Numbered from the stretch's first letter, positions 50,091 to 60,291 are shown. The stretch is DNA of 64,000 nt from Prevotella sp. P6B1 (GCF_000702825.1 NZ_JNKF01000010.1:558001-622000); one strand, 5' to 3'. Notes: a model not told the origin generated them from the letters alone. Numbers and translations: made by a program.

Positions 50091-50141
50091 TCAACCATTT
50101 TTATTAAAGTCCTATTCTTATTTTTTTGATAGTTCGCAATT

Positions 50142-52457
50142 TTAAGGAATCAGCTCAACCTTGGTTAATATGACGCTTGCGCCCTGCACAGTGATGTTGT
50201 TGTTCTGCAAGGTGCTCAGGTAGTTGCCAATCGTGAACTCTACATAGCCTGCTGAAGGCCAATCTGCACCTTCATAGAACTTCACGATGTCCTGCCAACC
50301 TTCGGTCTTCAGCCAGAGTTGCTTCCAATCGCCAGCGGCGCTTCCGTAGAATCTCAGTTTGCTGGTGCTGCTTGCGTTAGCAAATTTATCCTTGGAGATC
50401 AGAATGTCCAGATTAAATGCTACAGTCTTCGAACCGCTCCAGATGACTGTTGCTGAACCGCCTCCGCCCTGTGGCTCGTCGGCTGTCTTCTGGCTGTTGT
50501 CATAGGTAAGAGCCAAGGCTGTTACGCCTCCGCCTTGGAAAATCATACCGTTCTGCTTGAAGCGGTTGGCTGTGGTCGTGTTAAGCTTAAACTCTACATA
50601 GCCGTTCTTGGCATTGCCTTGGGTGGAGTTCTCGCTCCAGCCGGTATTGCCCAGGTCGAAATTCCCCCAAGTAGAGTCTGTGGCTTTGATAATATAGCCG
50701 TTCTGACTGGTGAAGTAGAAGCGGATGATGGTTCCGTTGCCGATTTCAGCTGTCTTCAGGTCATTGGCAGATACTGAGACGTAACCGTTCCAATTATCGA
50801 ATATGGTGCTACCACTGGTATCGCTCCAAAGCGTATGCTCGTGACTCGCATCAGCTAATGTGTAGCTGTATGTGGGGTTAGAGGTTCTGCTCACCTCTTC
50901 ATAGCTGACGGTGCCGGTCTTGTCGGTCTTCATGTCGTAGTCAACACCTTCCAGTGGATAGAGATTGTCCTCTACGCCAGTGGTGGTCCAAGGCTCTGCA
51001 CCGCCACCTACATACGCTACGAATCCTGTATAGGCTTCCTTGATGTCTGTGCGCTCGTAAGCCCAGCGGGTTCCTACAGGTACACATATCTTATGAGGCG
51101 CTTTTCCTTGATAGGCCTCCAGCTGGTAGACAGCTAATGAAGAGCGTACCATCACTACAATATTATTGACGGTAGCCTCGTCGGCTGAGGCAAAATCGAT
51201 ACGGCTGGTAACACCTGCTCTGCCCTCAACGTGCTGTAAGGAAATCGACTGATCGAACCGGCAGGTGTTAATGAGGGTGTTGTCGGCAGTCGATGGGTTG
51301 AACATCTGGTGGACATTCTTATTCAGAGCATTGAATTTTATAGCCAACTCGCCACCTGCTGCCAGTGGAGTAACCTCGGCATAGTAGGTGCTGCCTGGCT
51401 CGCTGGTGTAAACAGCCTCGTTGCCATCAGCATCTCTCTGTACCTTATGCTCCTCGATAATCTTTGCATCGAATACCAGGTCGTTATAGTCGTAGTCCTT
51501 ATTGCTCGACGAGCTGCCCAGGTCTTCGCAGAACACCCACTTATGTGTTACTACGGTTTTCTTCTTATAGACTTTGGTGACTTTATCGGAAATAACAGTG
51601 CTGCCGTTGCCGGGAACCACTTTCAGAATCCAGTCGTCGCAGTACTGAAGCTCCTTCATGTCATTGTTAAGCTTCTGGTCGCCATTGTCGTATTTCTCGC
51701 CATACATGCACAGACCCACATACCAGCCTTTGCCTACGCCTGGTACATCAATTTCAGCACACTTAAACAGCTTGTATTCCTCGCTGCACCAGCTGCTGTG
51801 ATACTTAAAGCTCAGCGCCGAACTGTTCTGCATGTAAACCATCTTCCAGCCTGTTCCATTGTCGTTGGCATTGAAGTCAAGCGCGTGGGTATAGTTGGCG
51901 CCGTCGCCAACACAGAGATAGTCCATGGTGGCCTGGGTCACAAAATCGTCGCGGTATTCATTCGACGTGGCACTTGGGTTATTGGCCATGTAGTTCTGGT
52001 CGAAACGTTTCCAGTACACATTATAATCCTTGCTGGCCTGGCCCCATACATGCTGGATGTAGAAGTTGCTGATGTTCAGACCAGCGGTAAATCCCGGATG
52101 CTCCTCAAACCACTTCTTGACATGGGCACGCTCTGCCTCTGTGATAGGTGCAGGTGTGGTGTAATTAGGATATTGACTTGAATAATTGGGGAAATTCGGC
52201 ATGTCGGGCTTGATGCATGTGCCGCATGAATTGTCGCCTTGGCTGCGCGTCATGACTCGTGCAGCCGATACGCCTGCCTCACCAAAACCCCAGTCCTGCT
52301 GTGGAGATGGCTTACAATAGAAGTCGTTAAAGTTATTAGCAAATTGCTCTTTCTTAATTTGCTCAATGTTTGTGTAGCCATCTATGTCTTCATGGCAACT
52401 GGTCATCAGGCCGTTGCAAATAAGAGCTAATGCTCCTGCTATCAAATACTTCTTCAT
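50142..52457 (-). CDS. LruC-domain lipoprotein 1
   Basis: A 771-residue lipoprotein (lipobox MTSC, Cys21). The N-terminal part has NFNDFYCKPSPQQDWGFG, common in this group; the segment SNKDYDYNDLVFDAKIIEEH is the acidic D-x-D-x-N-D motif of the LruC domain, probably calcium-binding. The C-terminal ~230 residues hold two similar beta-sandwich-like units (compare DSTWGNFDLGNTGWSEN and GAADWKQLWLKTEGWQD) that resemble carbohydrate-binding modules. Probably outer-membrane-anchored and surface-exposed. Ligand unknown. Confidence 0.78.
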   Translation of the reverse strand: MKKYLIAGALALICNGLMTSCHEDIDGYTNIEQIKKEQFANNFNDFYCKPSPQQDWGFGEAGVSAARVMTRSQGDNSCGTCIKPDMPNFPNYSSQYPNYTTPAPITEAERAHVKKWFEEHPGFTAGLNISNFYIQHVWGQASKDYNVYWKRFDQNYMANNPSATSNEYRDDFVTQATMDYLCVGDGANYTHALDFNANDNGTGWKMVYMQNSSALSFKYHSSWCSEEYKLFKCAEIDVPGVGKGWYVGLCMYGEKYDNGDQKLNNDMKELQYCDDWILKVVPGNGSTVISDKVTKVYKKKTVVTHKWVFCEDLGSSSSNKDYDYNDLVFDAKIIEEHKVQRDADGNEAVYTSEPGSTYYAEVTPLAAGGELAIKFNALNKNVHQMFNPSTADNTLINTCRFDQSISLQHVEGRAGVTSRIDFASADEATVNNIVVMVRSSLAVYQLEAYQGKAPHKICVPVGTRWAYERTDIKEAYTGFVAYVGGGAEPWTTTGVEDNLYPLEGVDYDMKTDKTGTVSYEEVSRTSNPTYSYTLADASHEHTLWSDTSGSTIFDNWNGYVSVSANDLKTAEIGNGTIIRFYFTSQNGYIIKATDSTWGNFDLGNTGWSENSTQGNAKNGYVEFKLNTTTANRFKQNGMIFQGGGVTALALTYDNSQKTADEPQGGGGSATVIWSGSKTVAFNLDILISKDKFANASSTSKLRFYGSAAGDWKQLWLKTEGWQDIVKFYEGADWPSAGYVEFTIGNYLSTLQNNNITVQGASVILTKVELIP

Positions 52458-52504
52458 TTTAGGACTCTAATAAATTGTTACGTAACTATTCCTTTTTTCG
52501 GGTG

Positions 52505-52512
52505 CAAAGTTA
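52505..52512 (-). promoter_or_regulatory. Bacteroidota -7 promoter element for LruC gene 1
   Basis: TAACTTTG on the minus strand (52512-52505), 47 nt upstream of the start codon. Confidence 0.6.
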
Positions 52513-52597
52513 CCACTTTTTTCCGCAGGTTGTATAATATTTATGGTTAAAATCTGTAAATATTTAGAAAATATGCGCCACTTATCAGATTATTTTG

Positions 52598-52605
52598 TAA
52601 TTTTG
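52598..52605 (+). promoter_or_regulatory. Bacteroidota -7 promoter element for LruC gene 2
   Basis: TAATTTTG, 9 nt before ATG 52615. Confidence 0.6.
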
Positions 52606-52614
52606 GCCTCAAAA

Positions 52615-53949
52615 ATGAAATTAAATATGCGTAATTGTCTGATTTTTACCATTATAGCAACCCTGGTAGTCGCATCCTTCCTGTCGTCGTGTAAAAAGGA
52701 TGTTTACGACGAGAAAAAGCATGAGGAACTCATTCATTATTTCTCGCCAATGGATAGCGTCGACCAGCAACATATGTGGATGCTTTCAGATGACCAGGTT
52801 CTGCATTACCAGGTGCCTTCGGGGGCGGGGTATGAACAGTTATGTGTCTATTCGTCAGATCCCCTTACAGATAGTAAGGCTGAGCTGATGAGCCGGATTT
52901 TTGTGACTGGCGGTCAGTCGGGTTCATTATTGGTCAATGTACCCTATCTGCAGTCTAAACTCTATGTGGCGCTTGTCGATGCGAGTGGTAATATGGCTGT
53001 GACCTCTATATCTTCTGATCAGACGTCGGTTGATTTCTCGAGCGTCACTACAGGAGTGGCTAAGTCTGGCTTGAAACCATTGACCTACACGTACCTCTAT
53101 GAGGAGAACTATCCGGAACCAGGCGACTATGATTACAATGATGTGGTGCTCCGTATCTCTCAGCAGCGTACCGCAGTCAATCAGATTACTGTCAGTGTGA
53201 CGATTGCTGCTGTCGGTGGCGACAAACAGATTGCTGGATTTATCCGATTAGTGGGCTATTCGTACGAGGAGATAGATTCGATTTATACCACTTCTGGCGA
53301 GACGTTTAATGAAGGTGTCAACGATCAGACGCTCTATCCTTTCGGAAATCTCTTCAGCGACAAAACGCTCGTTCACTCTCACCTTATGAAGGGAAGGAAT
53401 CAGGAAGCTGTACTGAATCTGTTCTGTGATGCCCATTGGGCTATGGCCTTCAATCTGGATGCCGACTATGGTCTCTTTACCCGTAAGAAGTATAATGTTA
53501 TGACTGGCGACTATGACGTGAATTATTATCAGTCGCGTGCCACACGTACGCTTAGCTATGTGATTACGTTTAAGGAAGATAATCAGAATGTGATCCGCTC
53601 GCTCGACAATTTTACGCTGAACACATTGGATCCGTTTATTATCACCTATTATAATGGCGGCAATTGGGAGACGCACGTCGAGGAGTATAAGTCGGCTAAG
53701 GTGCTTTGCGACTATTCGGTAGCTAATTTCAAGGACCTGCCTTGGGCGCTGATGGTTCCTCAGGCAAACTTCCATTATCCATTAGAGGGTAAGGGGCATG
53801 AATTGGGCTATAGAAAACGTACGGATGGTGTCGTTGCTTCGTTTGGCGTCTATGCAGAGCCAGGACATTCGTTTGGTGAGTGGGCTGAGGACCATACACG
53901 GTTCTACGATTGGTATCTCTATCCCAATTTGGATATGACGTTTAATTAA
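52615..53949 (+). CDS. LruC-domain lipoprotein 2
   Basis: A 444-residue lipoprotein (lipobox LSSC, Cys26, then KKD). The domain signature is EENYPEPGDYDYNDVVLRIS, followed by QITVSVTIAAVGGDKQIAGF. It lacks the additional C-terminal binding-module-like part of gene 1. I chose ATG 52615 because it follows the promoter by 9 nt; ATG 52627 is an alternative, and the longer frame from 52543 would run through the promoter. It is divergent from LruC gene 1 and ends before a strong hairpin. Confidence 0.8.
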   Translation: MKLNMRNCLIFTIIATLVVASFLSSCKKDVYDEKKHEELIHYFSPMDSVDQQHMWMLSDDQVLHYQVPSGAGYEQLCVYSSDPLTDSKAELMSRIFVTGGQSGSLLVNVPYLQSKLYVALVDASGNMAVTSISSDQTSVDFSSVTTGVAKSGLKPLTYTYLYEENYPEPGDYDYNDVVLRISQQRTAVNQITVSVTIAAVGGDKQIAGFIRLVGYSYEEIDSIYTTSGETFNEGVNDQTLYPFGNLFSDKTLVHSHLMKGRNQEAVLNLFCDAHWAMAFNLDADYGLFTRKKYNVMTGDYDVNYYQSRATRTLSYVITFKEDNQNVIRSLDNFTLNTLDPFIITYYNGGNWETHVEEYKSAKVLCDYSVANFKDLPWALMVPQANFHYPLEGKGHELGYRKRTDGVVASFGVYAEPGHSFGEWAEDHTRFYDWYLYPNLDMTFN

Positions 53950-53970
53950 TATGGACAGGATATAAAGGGC

Positions 53971-54003
53971 GGAGGGGCATTCACATCACGTGAACACCCC
54001 TCC
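53971..54003. terminator. Bidirectional hairpin between LruC genes 2 and 3
   Basis: GGAGGGG / CCCCTCC outer stem and TTCAC / GTGAA inner stem between convergent genes. Confidence 0.85.
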
Positions 54004-54040
54004 TTCATTTAACTATAATAGAGTTTGAAAAATATACTGT

Positions 54041-56299
54041 TTATTTGCTGTAAACATAATCCTCTTCAGGTGTCTGATACCAGCCTCCTCTTTCTGCTCT
54101 GAGGGTCAGGTCGGCCTGCTTACCCCATCCAATAAAGCCTGTATAGGCATTGGTGACATTGATGCGCTCCAGTGGCCAACGCCATTTGTCGGGGATTGCG
54201 ATACCTAATGGCGCCTCGGCCAAACCACTTGGATTGCCTTCCTTTATGATTTCAATGAAACCGGTGATGGCGTTTGATTCCACTTCTGGATCGGCATTGA
54301 TATGGAATGGAAGGATCTTCAGTCCTGGGTTCTGGAAGTCAAATCCCACAGGCTTATCAATGGTGGTGGATACGGCATCAGCATCAACACCTCTGCTACC
54401 AGTGTTTACCATGGTGCCCTTGGCTACCCCGAGGGCATTGTGTACTTCGGCATTGCCATTCCATGTCAGGCGGGTATTGCCCAACCATACATAGTTGTCA
54501 TATTCACATCCGGCAGCGACCAGGGTTACAATCAGCTTGCTGGCATCGCTCTCGCTCTCTCTGATCTGAATGACAACGTCGTTCATATCGAAATCACATC
54601 TGGTCTTATTATCCTCAAAGGCATAGGTCCATGTCTGATTCTCTGTAACAGGTGTCTCTACAGAGGGGTTGGATGCCCATGAGGCACCGCAATCGGTAGA
54701 GTTATAGGTAGGATTCAGTTCGCTGAAATCTACTCTTGTGGTGTTCTCGTTCAACTGGACGGTGGGCCATACACCACTGTTACCTGCTCCTAATTCTACA
54801 AGGTTTTTGAAGCCAATGGTTATCTTGCCTGTTGTCTGAAAGCTGTATCTATGGCTGGCAACGGTGGTGGTTCCGCCTAAGCGAACGTAATTGTTCTCGC
54901 CTGTTGCCATAAAGCCTTGGTAGGTTCCATCGCCTTGTGCTCCCCAATAACTATCTCCTTTGATATTAAAGCCGGTATTTCCTTTCATGTTGACCTGGAA
55001 GTTGTTGCAGTCGGCTGAGGCTGCTTCCATATAACCTCCCGTCATGAGGTTAAGCTGACCATCGTGCAGATAGGCATCCTCTTCAACAATCAGCTGGCAG
55101 AAATTATAATAGGTTCCGTTCCATGCTTGAATCTTGAATTGTTTGGTGGTGTAGTGACCTTTGTTAATCCACCATATCTGGCCATTTCCCTGAGTGCACT
55201 CCGTTAAGCCGCCAACAGTTACTGTACCTTCATTATAGAAGTTGGCACAAGAGTTTAATTGAAGTGTACCAGTGATATTCAGCTCACCGAAGTTGTAGAA
55301 GTATGAAGGATGGCCATCGCCGGGTTTGCTGGTGATGTCTTTGGCGTTCATGACACCTTCGTTATAGACGGTGATATCCTGGTTGGCCTCAAAGTTCGTG
55401 CTGAAGTTAACCTCTCCTCTGTTGTAAATGCATGACCTTACATCTTTTTTCTGACCATTCTCCCATATCTCATTGGTTTCAAGCTTTGAGGGGTTGTAGT
55501 TGAGGGTACCGCCAGCAGAAACGTAGATGGCACATTCATAGTTGGCTTGCCTGTCCATCGTAAGAACTGCACCTGGCAGAACATAGAAGTTTGCAGAGTA
55601 GATATAAGCACTGCTTGGCATGGTTACATTGCCATTGATATAAATGTCGACAGCAGGTCCTTGCCACAGGTTTACATTTGAACGCATGCCACTGGTTGCA
55701 ACCAGTTTGCCTGACATGATACAATCGTAATCACTGGTTGTGTTAATATCCTTGGCGTTGCCTGGAATGTCGGCTACGGTCTTATAATAGCTATTTGTAT
55801 TCTCGAATGTAAAAGGATCGCCCTCTACTGCAGCGCTGGCTCTTGTGCGGGCTTGGGCAGGGGTGCTGAAATCGTAGTTGGCAGTAATCTGATTGTTCTC
55901 AACATCTACATATTTGTACACCATGTTGCCGTTACTCTGCTTTAATCCAACATATACCGACTTGTAGTGCTGGGGAATGCGGAAACCGCTGATGGTAGTT
56001 GTGGTGCTGGTCATTGGTGCACTTGCCAGTACGCTTCCGTAGCCATCGGAATACGGATTGTTCGAGAAGACATACAGTGTAGCCCCTGTGTCGCTCAATC
56101 CTTCTACGTTGAAGGTTGCTGTGGCTGTCGATGTCATCACCCAGTCTTGGTTGTCTGGAATGTAGAAGCCAAGCGCCTGCTGGGCATTGTCAAGCGATGC
56201 CTGCTGCTCCTGCTGCTCAGAATCAATTTCTTTCATGCAGGAGGTTATAGCCAGCCCCATTGTAAGGACTGCTAATCCGTTTAAAAGATATCTTTTCAT
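54041..56299 (-). CDS. LruC-domain lipoprotein 3 with pectate-lyase-like beta repeats
   Basis: A 752-residue lipoprotein (lipobox ITSC, Cys21). Residues ~190-520 are Asn-rich, short-period beta repeats that suggest a beta-solenoid (for example INGNVTMPSSAYIYS, YNEGVMNAKDITS, YNFGELNITGTLQL, YNEGTVTVGGLTE). The LruC signature is NKTRCDFDMNDVVIQIRESE. The C-terminal part ends NAYTGFIGWGKQADLTLRAERGGWYQ, close to the NAYTGF-like motif YTGFVAYVGGGAEPW of gene 1, so the two share ancestry. Likely surface-exposed. Function unknown. Confidence 0.78.
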   Translation of the reverse strand: MKRYLLNGLAVLTMGLAITSCMKEIDSEQQEQQASLDNAQQALGFYIPDNQDWVMTSTATATFNVEGLSDTGATLYVFSNNPYSDGYGSVLASAPMTSTTTTISGFRIPQHYKSVYVGLKQSNGNMVYKYVDVENNQITANYDFSTPAQARTRASAAVEGDPFTFENTNSYYKTVADIPGNAKDINTTSDYDCIMSGKLVATSGMRSNVNLWQGPAVDIYINGNVTMPSSAYIYSANFYVLPGAVLTMDRQANYECAIYVSAGGTLNYNPSKLETNEIWENGQKKDVRSCIYNRGEVNFSTNFEANQDITVYNEGVMNAKDITSKPGDGHPSYFYNFGELNITGTLQLNSCANFYNEGTVTVGGLTECTQGNGQIWWINKGHYTTKQFKIQAWNGTYYNFCQLIVEEDAYLHDGQLNLMTGGYMEAASADCNNFQVNMKGNTGFNIKGDSYWGAQGDGTYQGFMATGENNYVRLGGTTTVASHRYSFQTTGKITIGFKNLVELGAGNSGVWPTVQLNENTTRVDFSELNPTYNSTDCGASWASNPSVETPVTENQTWTYAFEDNKTRCDFDMNDVVIQIRESESDASKLIVTLVAAGCEYDNYVWLGNTRLTWNGNAEVHNALGVAKGTMVNTGSRGVDADAVSTTIDKPVGFDFQNPGLKILPFHINADPEVESNAITGFIEIIKEGNPSGLAEAPLGIAIPDKWRWPLERINVTNAYTGFIGWGKQADLTLRAERGGWYQTPEEDYVYSK

Positions 56300-56345
56300 A
56301 CTCTAAAAAATAGTTAAAATCAAACAAAATGAACTAATTCGGCTG

Positions 56346-56353
56346 CAAATTTA
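56346..56353 (-). promoter_or_regulatory. Bacteroidota promoter for LruC gene 3
   Basis: TAAATTTG on the minus strand (56353-56346) with TTG at 56376-56374, spacer 20 nt. Confidence 0.75.
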
Positions 56354-56420
56354 TGCATTTTATTTGAAAAATCCAAATACTTTGGCTTTTTTTATGTCTT
56401 AGGACGTTGTTTTTAACAAT

Positions 56421-56450
56421 CATCCCATTGCCCTTATTGGGCAATAGATG
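56421..56450. promoter_or_regulatory. Hairpin in the LruC3-purL intergenic region
   Basis: CATC-cc-ATTGCCC, loop TTATT, GGGCAAT-a-GATG. No U-run on either strand. It may be an operator rather than a terminator; it lies ~90 bp upstream of the purL promoter. Confidence 0.4.
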
Positions 56451-56538
56451 TTTTATGGGTTTTGGACAAATAATTGAAATATAATTTAAAGATGCAAATG
56501 TTTTGGGTATTATATTTGTGTGTTACGATAAAAAGTAG

Positions 56539-56546
56539 TACCTTTG
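56539..56546 (+). promoter_or_regulatory. Bacteroidota promoter for purL
   Basis: TACCTTTG with TTG at 56516-56518, spacer 20 nt; 34-nt leader before ATG 56581. Confidence 0.8.
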
Positions 56547-56580
56547 CACGCAAATTTGGAAATTTATTAATTTAAAAGGT

Positions 56581-59500
56581 ATGATACGTTTCTTTCAGAC
56601 CCCACAGAAATCGGTGATTGCCACTGAGGTAAATCACGTACTAAGTGAACAGGAAATCAAGGAATTGAACTGGCTTTATGGTGATGCCGCCATGCTGGAT
56701 GCAGAGCAACTGGATGGATACTTCGTTGGTCCGCGCCGTGAGATGGTGACACCATGGTCGACAAATGCCGTTGAGATTACACAGAATATGGGCCTCAGCG
56801 GCATTTCTCGTATAGAAGAGTATTTTCCCGCTGCCACTAAGGACGCTGAGCACGACGAAATGCTGCAGCGTATGTATAATGGCTTGAATCAGGATATTTT
56901 TACTATTAACATTAAGCCAGAGCCTATTAAGTATGTGGATAATCTGGAGGAATATAACGAGCAGGAAGGTCTGGCTCTGAGCCCTGAGGAAATAGAATAT
57001 CTGCACGGACTGGAGAAGAAGAACGGACGTCCATTGACCGATTCTGAGATCTTCGGTTTTGCGCAGATCAACTCTGAGCACTGCCGTCATAAGATCTTCG
57101 GTGGTACATTCATCATCGATGGGCAGGAGATGGAGTCAAGCCTCTTTGCAATGATTAAAAAGACTACACAGGAGAATCCTAACAAGATTCTTTCGGCTTA
57201 TAAGGATAATGTAGCTTTTGCACAGGGACCTGTGGTTGAGCAGTTCGCTCCAAAGGATCAGAGTACCAGCGACTATTTCCAGGTAAAAGATATCGAGAGT
57301 GTTATCTCGCTGAAGGCTGAGACACACAACTTCCCCACAACCGTAGAGCCATTCAATGGTGCCGCTACTGGTACTGGTGGTGAAATCCGCGACCGTATGG
57401 GTGGTGGTGTTGGTTCATGGCCTATCGCAGGTACAGCTGTTTATATGACTGCTTATCCACGTCTGACTGACGATGACAAGCTAACACGCGACTGGGAGGA
57501 TATCCTTCCTGTTCGCCAGTGGCTGTATCAGACACCTGAGCAGATTCTGATTAAGGCTTCGAATGGTGCTTCCGACTTCGGAAATAAGTTCGGTCAGCCA
57601 CTGATCTGCGGTTCTGTACTTACCTTCGAGCATCAGGAGCCCAATGATACCAAGTATGCTTACGACAAGGTAATCATGCTGGCTGGTGGTGTAGGTTATG
57701 GCACTAAGCGCGACTGTCTGAAGAAGGAGCCTCAGAAGGGCAACAAGGTGGTTGTAGTTGGTGGTGATAACTACCGCATCGGTCTTGGTGGTGGTTCTGT
57801 ATCATCAGTTGATACAGGTCGCTACAGCAACGGTATCGAGTTGAACGCCGTTCAGCGTGCTAACCCTGAGATGCAGAAGCGTGCCTACAATCTGGTTCGT
57901 GCCCTCTGTGAGGAGGATGTGAACCCCGTTGTTTCAATACACGACCATGGTTCAGCCGGACACCTCAACTGTCTCTCTGAGCTCGTTGAGGAGTGCGGTG
58001 GTGAGATTGATATGACCAAGTTGCCTATCGGCGACAAGACCCTTTCAAGCAAGGAAATCATTGCCAACGAGAGTCAGGAGCGTATGGGTCTGCTCATCGA
58101 CGAGAAGCATATCGAGCATGTACGTAAGATTGCTGAGCGCGAGCGTGCTCCACTGTATGTAGTTGGTGAGACTACAGGCGATGCTCACTTCTCGTTCAAG
58201 CAGGGTGATGGTGTAAAGCCATTCGATCTGGATGTGGCTCAGATGTTTGGTCACTCACCCAAGACTATTATGAAGGATAATACTGTAGAGCGTCACTATA
58301 GTGATGTAACCTACAGTCAGGATAAGATTAACGAGTACCTCGACCGTGTGCTCCAGCTGGAGGCTGTGGCTTGTAAGGACTGGTTGACTAACAAGGTCGA
58401 CCGTTCGGTAACAGGTAAGATTGCACGTCAGCAGTGTCAGGGAGAGATTCAGTTGCCTCTGAGCGACTGTGGCGTTGTAGCCCTCGACTATCGTGGTGTG
58501 AAGGGTATCGCCACAGCACTGGGTCATGCACCTCAGGCTGGTCTGGCTGATCCTGCTGCTGGTTCTGTACTTTCTGTAGCTGAGGCTCTCACAAATATCG
58601 TATGGGCTCCACTCGCCGAGGGTATGGATTCGCTGAGTCTTTCTGCTAACTGGATGTGGCCTTGCCGCTCTCAGGAGGGTGAGGATGCCCGTCTGTATGC
58701 TGGTGTCAAGGCGCTGAGCGATTTCTGCTGCGATCTGCATATCAACGTTCCAACAGGTAAGGATTCATTGTCGCTCTCTCAGCAGTATCCTAACGGCGAG
58801 AAGATTATCTCACCAGGAACTGTGATTGTATCTGCTGGTGGTGAGGTTTCTGACATTAAAAAGGTGGTAAGCCCTGTATTGGTTAACGATAAGAAAGCAT
58901 CACTTTATCATATTGACTTCTCGTTCGACGAGCAGCGCCTTGGTGGTTCTGCTTTCGCTCAGAGCCTGGGTAAGGTAGGCGACGATGTGCCTACTGTAAA
59001 GAATGCCGAGTACTTTGCCGATGCCTTCATGGCTGTTCAGGAGATGATTAACCGTGGATGGATTATGGCTGGTCACGATATCTCTGCCGGTGGTTTGATT
59101 ACCACGCTGCTTGAGATGTGCTTCGCTAACACTGAGGGAGGTATGCACATCAACCTGCACGACATCTGTGCCGATGGCGATGTTGTTAAGGCTCTCTTCG
59201 CTGAGAACCCTGGCGTAGTTATTGAGGTAAGCGATGAGTACAAGCAGGAGTTCAAGGACTTCATGGAGGAGCAGGGCATTGGCTATGCTAAGATTGGTTA
59301 TCCTGTTGAAGATGCCCGCACTATCGTTGTGAAGGCTGGTGATGCAGAGCATACATTCGACATCGATGCTCTCCGTGATACATGGTATAAGACTTCTTAC
59401 TTGCTCGATCGCAAGCAGAGCTTCAATGGTAAGGCTGCCGAGCGTTTCGCTAACTATAAGAAGCAGCCTATCGAGATGCAGTTTAATAAGGACTTCACTG

Positions 59501-60291
59501 GTAAGTTGGCTCAGTATGGTATCTCAGCCGATCGCCGTCAGCCTTCAGGTATCAAGGCTGCCATCATACGTGAGAAGGGTACCAACGGTGAGCGCGAAAT
59601 GGCTTACTGCCTATATCTGGCTGGTTTCGACGTGAAAGATGTGATGATGACCGACCTGATTTCTGGTCGCGAGACTCTCGAGGATATCAACATGATTGTA
59701 TTCTGCGGTGGTTTCTCTAACTCCGACGTACTTGGTTCGGCTAAGGGTTGGGCTGGTGCCTTCCTCTTCAATCCTAAGGCTAAGGAGGCACTCGATAAGT
59801 TCTACGCTCGCGAGGATACCCTCTCATTAGGTATCTGTAACGGTTGTCAGCTGATGGTTGAACTTGGCTTGACTGGTGCTAAGGGTGCTAAGATGCTGCA
59901 CAACGACTCTCATAAGTTCGAGAGTGAGTTCATCTCGCTGAGCATTCCTCAGAACAACAGCGTGATGTTCGGTTCACTGAGCGGCAACAAGCTCGGTTTG
60001 TGGGTTGCTCATGGCGAAGGAAAGTTCTCACTGCCCGAGGCTGAGAGCGCTTACAACGTGATTGCTAAGTACAACTATGCTGGCTATCCCGCTAATCCTA
60101 ACGGATCCGACTATAATGTAGCTGGTATCTGCTCTGCTGATGGTCGTCATCTCTGCATGATGCCTCACTTGGAGCGAGCCGTATTCCCATGGCAGAACGC
60201 CTGGTATCCTGCTGACCGTCGTCAGGATGAGGTTACTCCATGGATTGAGGCCTTCGTCAATGCACGTAAATGGGTGGAGGCTCACAAGTAA
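56581..60291 (+). CDS. purL: Phosphoribosylformylglycinamidine synthase, single-chain
   Basis: A 1236-residue enzyme that makes FGAM from FGAR, glutamine and ATP in purine synthesis. Synthetase part: FGFAQINSEHCRHKIFGG, LKAETHNFPTTVEPFNGAATGTGGEIRDR, and HDHGSAGHLNCLSELVEECGGEID. The C-terminal ~270 residues form the PurQ-like glutaminase with FCGGFSNSDVLGSAKGWA, GICNGCQLMVELGL (Cys nucleophile) and the final His/Glu region AHGEGKFSLPEAE. Length fits the long form. A two-gene transporter follows on the same strand after 21 nt. Confidence 0.98.
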   Translation: MIRFFQTPQKSVIATEVNHVLSEQEIKELNWLYGDAAMLDAEQLDGYFVGPRREMVTPWSTNAVEITQNMGLSGISRIEEYFPAATKDAEHDEMLQRMYNGLNQDIFTINIKPEPIKYVDNLEEYNEQEGLALSPEEIEYLHGLEKKNGRPLTDSEIFGFAQINSEHCRHKIFGGTFIIDGQEMESSLFAMIKKTTQENPNKILSAYKDNVAFAQGPVVEQFAPKDQSTSDYFQVKDIESVISLKAETHNFPTTVEPFNGAATGTGGEIRDRMGGGVGSWPIAGTAVYMTAYPRLTDDDKLTRDWEDILPVRQWLYQTPEQILIKASNGASDFGNKFGQPLICGSVLTFEHQEPNDTKYAYDKVIMLAGGVGYGTKRDCLKKEPQKGNKVVVVGGDNYRIGLGGGSVSSVDTGRYSNGIELNAVQRANPEMQKRAYNLVRALCEEDVNPVVSIHDHGSAGHLNCLSELVEECGGEIDMTKLPIGDKTLSSKEIIANESQERMGLLIDEKHIEHVRKIAERERAPLYVVGETTGDAHFSFKQGDGVKPFDLDVAQMFGHSPKTIMKDNTVERHYSDVTYSQDKINEYLDRVLQLEAVACKDWLTNKVDRSVTGKIARQQCQGEIQLPLSDCGVVALDYRGVKGIATALGHAPQAGLADPAAGSVLSVAEALTNIVWAPLAEGMDSLSLSANWMWPCRSQEGEDARLYAGVKALSDFCCDLHINVPTGKDSLSLSQQYPNGEKIISPGTVIVSAGGEVSDIKKVVSPVLVNDKKASLYHIDFSFDEQRLGGSAFAQSLGKVGDDVPTVKNAEYFADAFMAVQEMINRGWIMAGHDISAGGLITTLLEMCFANTEGGMHINLHDICADGDVVKALFAENPGVVIEVSDEYKQEFKDFMEEQGIGYAKIGYPVEDARTIVVKAGDAEHTFDIDALRDTWYKTSYLLDRKQSFNGKAAERFANYKKQPIEMQFNKDFTGKLAQYGISADRRQPSGIKAAIIREKGTNGEREMAYCLYLAGFDVKDVMMTDLISGRETLEDINMIVFCGGFSNSDVLGSAKGWAGAFLFNPKAKEALDKFYAREDTLSLGICNGCQLMVELGLTGAKGAKMLHNDSHKFESEFISLSIPQNNSVMFGSLSGNKLGLWVAHGEGKFSLPEAESAYNVIAKYNYAGYPANPNGSDYNVAGICSADGRHLCMMPHLERAVFPWQNAWYPADRRQDEVTPWIEAFVNARKWVEAHK

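Noticed and set aside
51309..52181. 290-codon plus-strand open frame
   Set aside because: Antisense to LruC gene 1, which has a lipobox, promoter and domain motif; the shadow frame shows no family features.
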